DNA of 64,000 nucleotides. Source: Aegilops tauschii subsp. strangulata. Lineage: Eukaryota; Streptophyta; Magnoliopsida; Poales; Poaceae. Shown piece after piece: positions 56,898 to 64,000 of the stretch. The notes under the pieces are model-generated. The model was not told the DNA's origin. It made no database searches and worked only from the letters and a program-made list of their open reading frames with translations. The translations under genes were made by a program, and so were the position numbers. Position 1 is the stretch's first letter, and every line of letters starts with the position of its first letter. The stretch lies in the NCBI RefSeq assembly GCF_002575655.3, contig NC_053037.3, positions 48,271,242 through 48,335,241 of the forward strand, given 5' to 3'.

Positions 56898-58023
56898 CCG
56901 ATCCGAGGCGGTTGCCGTGAACGTGATTTCTCCGGTGAGGATTACGGCGAGGCAGCGGTCGTACGAGAGGTTTAGGGGGCTGGGCAGCAGCGGATTGGTT
57001 CACTGACTCCGTTTCACAGTTAATCTCGGTCGGACTTGGGCGATACTCCAGCCCTCGACGGAACGGCCTCACGGGCTCGTCGGCGACTGTGGGCGCGCTC
57101 TGCGCCACTCAGGTCACGGCGACGATGCTGTAGCGCGTCCAGAGAAGAGGACGGCCACGCAGAGGCTCCTGGTGGTGTGGGTGGTGCTGGACGGCGCCGT
57201 CCCTCGCTGCGCCTCTCTGGCAGCCGCAGCGAGTGCTGCTGCCGCCGCTCACGGGGGTGATGCGCCTCTGCCAGCTCACCGCCGACGCTCGCAACCGTCC
57301 AGGCGACTGTGCGGCACGGTGGATAAGAAGGAGGAGCAGGGAGCAAGAGGCCAGCGCGAGTACTGGCGAGATGGACGCCGCGGTTTTGAAGAAAACGACA
57401 CCGATGACTGAAACCGATCACTGCACTCTGAACTTTCTGAATCTGCACAGAAATAGTGCATGCCATCTGTTCGATGAAATGATTCTGGCATGTGGGAAAT
57501 TTTTCTGGAGCTGATCTTTGGTGGAGAGGTCTCTTGATGCATCTGGAGGCCTCATGATTTTTCTCAGAATTTTTGGAGAAGAAAAATAATGAATTTCACC
57601 TAAAATGACAAATCTGGTCCAAACTTGCAGCAAGCAAATTTTGAAAGTTTTGAACTGTGGACCAGTGGATCTTCATGGTTCTTGGTTGAGGGTTCTAAGG
57701 ACTAGCCAGGGAAACTTGTTTGGAATCAAAACTCAAAGGCATTCTAGTGGTTCCTTTGTAAATCACTAAGGGCCAAAATAAAAGACAGAAAAGATTTTGA
57801 TTTAAAATAAATGGAAATAAATTCAAGGGGGAGTTAAACTTGCTGGATTTGAAGCTTGACTTGACACAAAGTGGGAAGATGGCTTTTGGGAGGGAGATTT
57901 CAACTTAGGTCATGGCAAGAGATAATTTTTGAAAGGGGGAGAATAAACCCAAAAATTTAAATAACCTCCTTCCCATGAAAAGGAAATTAATAAAACCAAA
58001 TAAAAATTTTGGGATGTTACAAC

Positions 58024-58036
58024 ACCTACCCCCTTA
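58024..58036 (-). other. Polypurine tract
   Basis: On the minus strand the sequence just before the 3' LTR reads TAAGGGGGTAGGTG, the purine-rich primer for plus-strand synthesis. It abuts the LTR start apart from two bases. Confidence 0.75.
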
Positions 58037-58057
58037 GGAAAAATCTCGTCCCCGAGA

Positions 58058-61000
58058 TTACGGCTGATCCTCAAATAGGTGTGGGTACTCTGCCTGAAGA
58101 AAATCCTCTCTTTCCCATGTTGCTTCATCCTCGGTGTGATTGCTCCACTAAACCTTGAAAAACTTAATCGTTTTCTGACGGGTCCTCCTTTCGGACTCCT
58201 CCAATATTTTTATTGGACGTTCCCTGTAGGTGAGGTCTGGTTGCACGTCAATGCTCTCATGAGATACATGCTTCTCCGGGTTGCTTACACATTTCCTCAA
58301 CTGTGAGATGTGGAACACGTCGTGGACGTCTGACAGCTCTTTGGGTAGGTCTAGCTGGTAGGCTACTGTGCCTCTTCGTGCAACCACACAGAAGGGTCCA
58401 ATAAATCTTGGGGCTAGCTTTCCTTTAACTTTGAACCGTTGCAGGCCCCTCATAGGAGATACTCGTAGATACACATATTCACCGGGTTCAAAGCTGACTT
58501 CACGATGTTTTCGATCGTAATAGCTCTTTTATCGGCTTCGGGCTGTCTTGAGTCGGTCCCTGATTTGTCTAACTTTCTCCTTGGCTTCCTTGAGCTGTCT
58601 GGGCCGAAGATACGACTGTCACCTGTTTCTGACCAATTTAATGGGGTACGACATCTCCGCCCGTACAATGCTTCAAAAGGTGCCATTTGTAGACTGGCTT
58701 GGTAGCTGTTGTTGTATGCGAACTCGGCATATGGCAAGCTTTCTTCCCAACTGGTTCCATAGGTGAGAACACATGCTCTCAGCATGTCCTCTAGGATTTG
58801 GTTCACGTGTTCAGTTTTCCATCAGTCTGGGGGTGGTACGCTGTACTGAATGCTAGTTGAGTTCCCAGAGCTTGTTGTAAATGATCCCAAAATCTAGAGA
58901 CGAATTGAGTGTCCCGGTCGGATATTATAGTCTTTGGGACTCCATGCAGACAAACTATACGGGAGAGATAAAGTTTGGCAAGCTTCTGAGTGGAGTAGGT
59001 TGTCTTTACGGGAATGAAATGTGCTACCTTGGTTAATCTATCTGTGATGACCCATATGGCATCATTTCCGTGTTAGGACCGAGGTAGTCCGACAATAAAA
59101 TCCATTCCAATTTTGTCCCATTTCCACTCAGGTATCCTGTTTGGCTGTAATAGCCCTGCTAGCTTTTGGTGCTCAGCTTTAATGCGCTGACACGAATCAC
59201 AACATGCAACGAAGGTGGCTATATCCCTCTTCATACCGTGCCACCAAAACTTTTCCTGAATGTCCTTATACATTTTGGTTCCTCCAGGGTGGATTGAATA
59301 TGGAGCGGTGTGGCCTTCGGTTAGAATTTGCTGTTTGAGGTCCTCAATGTTTGGTACGCAAAGTCTGTCCCCGTACCATAATACTCCCTCATTGTCTATG
59401 ACGAATTCTGAAGCTTTGCCAAGACTCACTTTTCTCTTTATACCTTCGATGCTGGGATGTCCATGCTGAGCCTTCTTAATCTGTTCCATTATGGTGGGCT
59501 GTATTTCCAAATTTGACACGTTGCCCTCAGTGACCATTACTAAGTTGAGTTTGGTGAACCCTTGCTGAAATTCAGGCCTCAACTTTTGTAGACTGTCGTT
59601 GCCCGAGCTAGGGTTCCGACTAAGAGCATCTGCCACTACATTCGCTTTTCCTGGATGGTAGTGAATGCCGACATCATAATCCTTGACTAATTCCAACCAG
59701 CGTCGTTGCCGTAAATTGAGTTCTGGTTGTGTGAAAATATATTTAAGGCTTTTATGATCCGTATATATTTCACAACGATTCCCCAGAAAAAAGTGCCTCC
59801 ACTCTTTGAGTGGATGGATGACTGCTGCCAATTCCAAGTCATGAGTAGGATAATTTTCTTCGTGCTTCCGTAGTTGCCTGGAAGCATATGCGACAACTTT
59901 GCCGTCCTGCATCAATACGCACCTGAGGCCCTTCCGGGATGCGTCACAATACACTTCAAAACTTGTGTGTATGTCTGGCACAACCAATACCGGTGCTGTT
60001 GTTAATTTCCTTTTGAGTTCTTGGAAACTTTTCTCGCACGCTTCAGTCCATACAAATTTCTTATCCTTCTTGAGTAACTGTGTCATTGGTTTTTCTATGG
60101 TGGAGAATCCCTCAATAAACCTTCGGTAATATCCAGCCATTCCTAGGAAACTTCGTACATCTGTTACGTTGGCCGGTGGTTTCCAGCCAAGTACGGCCTT
60201 GACTTTTTCTGGGTCCACGGCAACACCTTCTTGGGTCAATACATGGCCTCGGAAACCAACCTGTCTTAACCAAAATTCACATTTTCTGAATTTGGCGTAT
60301 AATTTATGTTTCCTTAATTCTCCCAGTACAATTCGGAGATGTTCAACATGTTCTTCTGGTGTCTTAGAGTATACCAGAATATCATCAATGAACACCACAA
60401 CAAATTTGTCCATAAATTTCATAAACACCTTGTTCATGAGGTGGACAAAATATGCGGGGGCGTTGGTCAGTCCAAACGGCATTACTGTGAACTCATATAA
60501 TCCGTATCTGGAGGTGAATGCTGTCTTAGGGATATCTTCTGTTCGAACCTTTAATTGATGATACCCCGATCTTAAATCAATTTTCAAGAAAACCTTGGCT
60601 TGTGCGAGCTGGTCAAATAAATCATTTATCCATGGCATCGGATATTTGTTTTTGATGGTGACCATGTTGAGTGCTCGATAGTCTATACATAATCTCAGTG
60701 TCCCATCCTTTTTCTTTGCAAATAGTACTGGTGAACCCCAAGGTGAGGAGCTGGCTCGTATAAATCCTTTGTCCAGTAATTCTTTTATTTGCGTCTTTAA
60801 TTCTACCAACTCGAAGGGTGCCATTCTATAGGGTTTCTTGTAAATGGGGGTGGTTCCAGGTGCTAGTTCAATGCTGAACTCTATTTCCCGGTCTGGTGGC
60901 ATGCCTGGTAGTTCTTCGGGAAATACGTCAGGGAACTCACACACCACTGGAACTTTTCTTAGCTCTGAAATGTCCACCTTGTTCAACTTTGGTTGTCGTG

Positions 61001-62499
61001 ACATTGGTCTTTCTTGAGCTGCAACTTTTATCGTCTTGCCGTGATGATGAGTGAGAATTACAGTCCGATTGAAGCAGTCGATAAATCCCTTTTTGGTGGT
61101 TAACCAGTCCATTCCTAGGATAACATCCAGTCCTTTATTTTCCAACACGATGAGATTTGCCTGAAACTTTAGTCCTTCAAACTCAATAATCACACCTTGG
61201 CAGTAACTCTGAGTGATTTGCTTATTCCCGGGGGACTTGATGATCATGGATTTTTCCAAAGGAAGCATCGAAAAATCATGTTGCAAAACAAAACTCTTTG
61301 AAATGAACGAGTGAGAAGCTCCAGAATCAAACAAAACCGTGGCAGGTATTGTGTTGACAGGGAACGTACCGAGTACGATATCCGGGGCATTCTGTGCTTC
61401 CTCCTTGGTCACATGGTTCAAGTGACCCTTCTTGTGATTGTTATTGGGGTTGAAGTTGTTACGCTTGGGAGCTGGATTATTTCCACCGGTGTTCGCCTTG
61501 GGGGCCGAGTTCCTTGGTTTTGGGCACTGTTTGGCATAGTGTCCTTCCTCTCCACAAGCATAGCAAGTAACACCTGGGCGATACGTAAAATCCTTGTCCC
61601 TTGCATGAAAATATTTGGTTGGGCTTGGAACATTGGTCGTGGATTTGTTCGCTCCATTTTTCTGAGAATCAGTCTTGTTCCGGTTGTTGCGCGCATGAGT
61701 ACTCTTGTCCCTTTTGCGCTTGCGAATATCCTCCAAGCTGCGGCGTTCATTTTCCAATGTAATAGCCTTGTCCACAAGTGTTTTGAAATCTGGAAAGGTG
61801 TGTACGACCAGCTGGCATTTAAGTGCTGGTGCCAGACCGTCCAAAAATTTCTCCATCTTTTTATTTTCAGTCATATGCTCTTCGTTGGCATAACGAGATA
61901 ATTGAGTAAACTGACTATTGTACTCAGTCACTGTCATGCTTCTCTGCTTGAGGTCATCAAACTCCCTTTTCTTGATCTTCATAATGCTTCTGGGGATGTG
62001 CGCCCCACGAAAACCTTCTTTAAATTCTTCCCAGGTGATGTTATTTTCATTGGGGTGCATGTGTAGAAAATTCTCCCACCATGATGCAGCTGCTCCAGTG
62101 AGGTGCATAAAGTACCTTCTCACGGTTCGAACATTGTGCAATAATTAATTTCCTTTCAATGTCTCGAAGCCAATCATCGGCCTCAAGCGGCCTATCAGTG
62201 TGAGCGAACGTTGGGGGACGTGTCTTTTGTAGTTCAGACAATTTGGAATGCGGCTGGTATGGTTCACGGTGATTTCCCATATTGATAACATGATTCATCA
62301 TTTCTTGATGCTGCTGCTGGCTTTGCTCATAAAGGCGGCATACTTGAGAAAATGCTGCTTCACTGCCTTGCTGACTTGACTGCCCCTGTGTGAAGTTGTT
62401 GCTTGTCTGGGTACCATAATTTTCTTCCGGCGGACTTGGCATGGAACGAGTCCAGGGACGAGGCATTTTCCACTCTGGGGTATTTTTTGCAAAACTCAT
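58058..62499 (-). pseudogene. gag-pol polyprotein of a Tekay-type chromovirus, disrupted
   Basis: Domains on the minus strand: gag capsid (about 62499-61700, with [12 protein letters not shown]), CCHC zinc knuckle ([14 protein letters not shown]), retropepsin ([11 protein letters not shown]), reverse transcriptase with FIDD active site, RNase H ([17 protein letters not shown]), integrase with an H-H-C-C zinc motif (HPGG ... CCDSC) and core (ISDRDTQF), the GPF/Y-like module (LAPRFIGPF) and a chromodomain (RPIKILEESE ... DEATWEREDFL) ending at TAA 58058. This order and the chromodomain define the chromovirus branch; the class name Tekay is by resemblance. Lesions: frameshift in gag near 62105; TAA at 59073; frameshift near 58820; a shift before 58560 with TAA near 58528; TAG at 58148-58150. 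The stops look like C-to-T changes of Gln codons. The central 1,022-codon frame from gag to integrase is open. Confidence 0.92.
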
Positions 62500-62799
62500 G
62501 AGAAAAACCGCGTGGCACAAAGAATAATTTTGCAAAGGCGAAATTTTAAAGACTCCAAGATTTTTCAAGAAAAATACTTGATTGCGCATGGAGAAGGACT
62601 GCTCAGTACATATCTTACACGCGAGTCGTAATTATACAATACATCACTCAGGATGTGCGTACACATTCCTGACATGTTATTTAGGCTAGTGCACTTCTCC
62701 GAGTTCCTGCATGATGCGCACACAAACTACTTCTCACCAAACCTATATACATATAAACATATCACAGAAGCTGGCACATCGCACGGTTGCTAGTCGCAC

Positions 62800-63589
62800 T
62801 CAGTCGGAGATGGTGAAAACTTCCTTCGGCCTGCCGAGGGTAAGACCCAGTGGTGCAGGAGACTCAACCTCCTCCTCACTAATAGGCTCCAGGCGCGGAG
62901 TACTGAGTTGAGGAGTTGGTGCGGGTGCGGCGGGTGGTGCAGCTCTGATTGGAGTAGGCGCAATGACTTGATCAAACTCCTCAGTGGTAGGTAGGCGGCG
63001 AGCGGTGGCTAAAATGGCAGGTGCATAGGATGCTGAGGACGAGACAAAAGTCAGTGGCGGTGGTGTGTGGCGTGTGGAGAAGCTCCCTCCTGTTGGCAGA
63101 ATAGCCCTGAACTGAGTCCATACGGGCAACCACAAGGTCGTCCACAAGGTTGTCAAAAGCTGCCTCAAGAGCTTTGAGATATTCAACAAGCATCTCAATA
63201 GCCTCATCTCTCTCTCCCCTAGGGCAAGCGAATGCATAGTGACAAGTATATGGCACATGGCATGGGAGGTAGCGGTAGCGACGAGTCTTCATCATAGGAA
63301 GAGCATCCCGAAGACGAGCTATCGCCTCACGGGCAGCCATCTGCATGTCATGCCTCTCCGTAGGCATGGCCCTTCCCACAAAACGGAAGTGGCGAGACGC
63401 AGAACGTCCTCCCTTGAATTTCACCGCGGCCTGGTGCATAGACACGTTGTCGCTGATCTTGTGCTGGTAGAGTGTGAACTCTGGACGAGTCGATGGCCCG
63501 ATCGCGAGCTTGGTGATGGAGACGAGAAGCTTGATAAACCCCTCAGGTACATTGGCGAACACCTGAGATTCGTAGTCGCTGCCAGCCAT
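62800..63589 (-). pseudogene. Extra ORF between primer site and gag, unknown function
   Basis: It starts at 63589 (MAGSDYESQVFANVPEGFIK), 147 bp inside the primer site and upstream of gag, in the same direction. The N-terminal 170 residues look globular (KFKGGRSASRHFRFVGRAMP; RYRYLPCHVPYTCHYAFAC; an Ala/Leu helix LKALEAAFDNLVDDLVVARM). A frameshift near 63090 moves the natural C-terminus into another frame, where a Pro/Ala-rich linker ends in EEEVESPAPLGLTLGRPKEV and stops at about 62803. No known domain is recognised. Ordinary Tekay elements begin with gag, so this is an addition; it might be a captured host exon or a lineage-specific accessory protein. Confidence 0.6.
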
Positions 63590-63735
63590 CTACAAAGGTA
63601 GACAAAAATTCCGAATAGTCAAATCATAAATTTATGATGACCAACAGAAAATTGCTACATTTGCAAAATGTTGAAAAAGCACTGAAGACGCTAATAACCG
63701 ATTAGCGATCGCACTTAGTGGCTTCCTACAGTTAG

Positions 63736-63751
63736 CCTGGCTCTGATACCA
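63736..63751 (-). other. Primer-binding site, initiator methionine tRNA
   Basis: The minus strand reads TGGTATCAGAGCCAGG a few bases after the 5' LTR end. This is the standard complement of the 3' end of plant initiator tRNA-Met. It confirms that the LTR starting at 63756 is the 5' LTR. Confidence 0.92.
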
Positions 63752-63755
63752 AGGT

Positions 63756-64000
63756 TGTCAGGACCGGTTTTCCAATAAAACATTTATTGAGAAACCGACC
63801 CTTTTATCGGACCAGCATAGAAGGATCCTTCTTACTGATAGACAAATCCTTGATACAGAAATCCAGAAGTACTAAATATTATACAGGGTTGAGCTGAGGC
63901 TGCTCAACAAATTATTACAAGCATGCCGATATAATACATAAAGGCGGATATGACACAAAGGGGTGTGGTGGCATAACTACTGACTCGTAATAAAAGTGGT
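63756..64000 (-). repeat. 5' LTR of the chromovirus, partial (window edge)
   Basis: The first 245 bp (plus orientation) match 54105-54349 without gaps. The only differences are G/A (54187 versus 63838) and C/T (54261 versus 63912), both transitions. Confidence 0.95.

Larger units (their letters stand above)
54105..58021 (-). repeat. 3' LTR (3,917 bp) of the chromovirus
   Basis: The plus strand runs TGTCAGGACCGGTTTTCC to TTTTGGGATGTTACA. Ends and internal landmarks (TATA box, CACAGTCGG array) match both solo LTRs. A second landmark, CGAGGCGTCGCTTCAGACAC-type sequence, is single copy here but amplified in the LTR at 23819. Confidence 0.92.
54105..64000 (-). mobile_element. Tekay-type chromovirus (Ty3/Gypsy), nearly complete, defective
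   Basis: In order on the minus strand: 5' LTR (from 63756, running off the window), Met-tRNA primer site, an extra ORF (63589-62800), gag-pol with C-terminal chromodomain (62499-58058), polypurine tract, and 3' LTR (58021-54105). The LTRs are of the same family as the solo LTRs at 12037 and 23819. The two LTRs differ at 2 of 245 comparable positions, implying a recent insertion, but gag-pol carries several stops and frameshifts. The outer target duplication cannot be tested because the right end lies outside. Confidence 0.92.

Overview
This window is plant nuclear DNA, almost certainly from a Triticeae grass (wheat, Aegilops or barley group). The evidence is Stowaway miniature elements with CTCCCTCCGT ends, a CACTA transposon with a CACTACTAGGAAAAGG end, and several LTR retrotransposons with very long (about 4 kb) LTRs. 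No prokaryotic gene, operon or CRISPR array is present. Family names such as Fatima or Sabrina are recalled from memory and were not checked against a database.

Layout. Bases 1-449 are old host sequence with a small Stowaway element. From 450 to 28213 lies a nest of retroelements: (a) a truncated non-autonomous Gypsy element (450-8901) inserted in the 3' LTR of (b) a second non-autonomous element (8902-23804). Element (b) is split by (c) a solo LTR of about 4.3 kb (12037-20561, perfect CCGGC target duplication), which is itself split by (d) another solo LTR (14880-19114). Beside the nest is (e) a reverse-oriented solo LTR of the same family as (c) (23819-28213, perfect GTGGA duplication). Elements (a) and (b) share an odd plan: gag reads on the minus strand, while a large intron-containing, coiled-coil gene reads on the plus strand.

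Bases 28214-32756 are host sequence with microsatellites, short tandem repeats and one plausible small proline/alanine-rich gene on the minus strand (30694-31194). The block at 32165-32630 is a second copy of the host sequence that the nest has split apart. From 32757 to 45117 lies a CACTA transposon with a recognisable left end, a viroplasmin-like small ORF, a TNP1/Ulp1-like gene and a TNP2 transposase gene, the last two broken by stops and frameshifts. Its right end is missing and is replaced by an LTR fragment (45118-46183) in the same orientation as TNP2.

Bases 46184-54104 are the most gene-like part: two tandem paralogous genes encoding proteins with a B3-like fold (46520-49190, disrupted; 51076-51611, last two exons intact) with duplicated upstream regions, followed by duplicated GC-rich blocks and a short minisatellite.

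From 54105 to the window end is a nearly complete Tekay-type chromovirus on the minus strand: 3' LTR, polypurine tract, gag-pol with chromodomain, an extra ORF ahead of gag, an initiator-Met tRNA primer site and the start of the 5' LTR. Its two LTRs differ at only 2 of 245 comparable bases, yet gag-pol carries several stops and frameshifts. That points to a copy that was already defective when it inserted.
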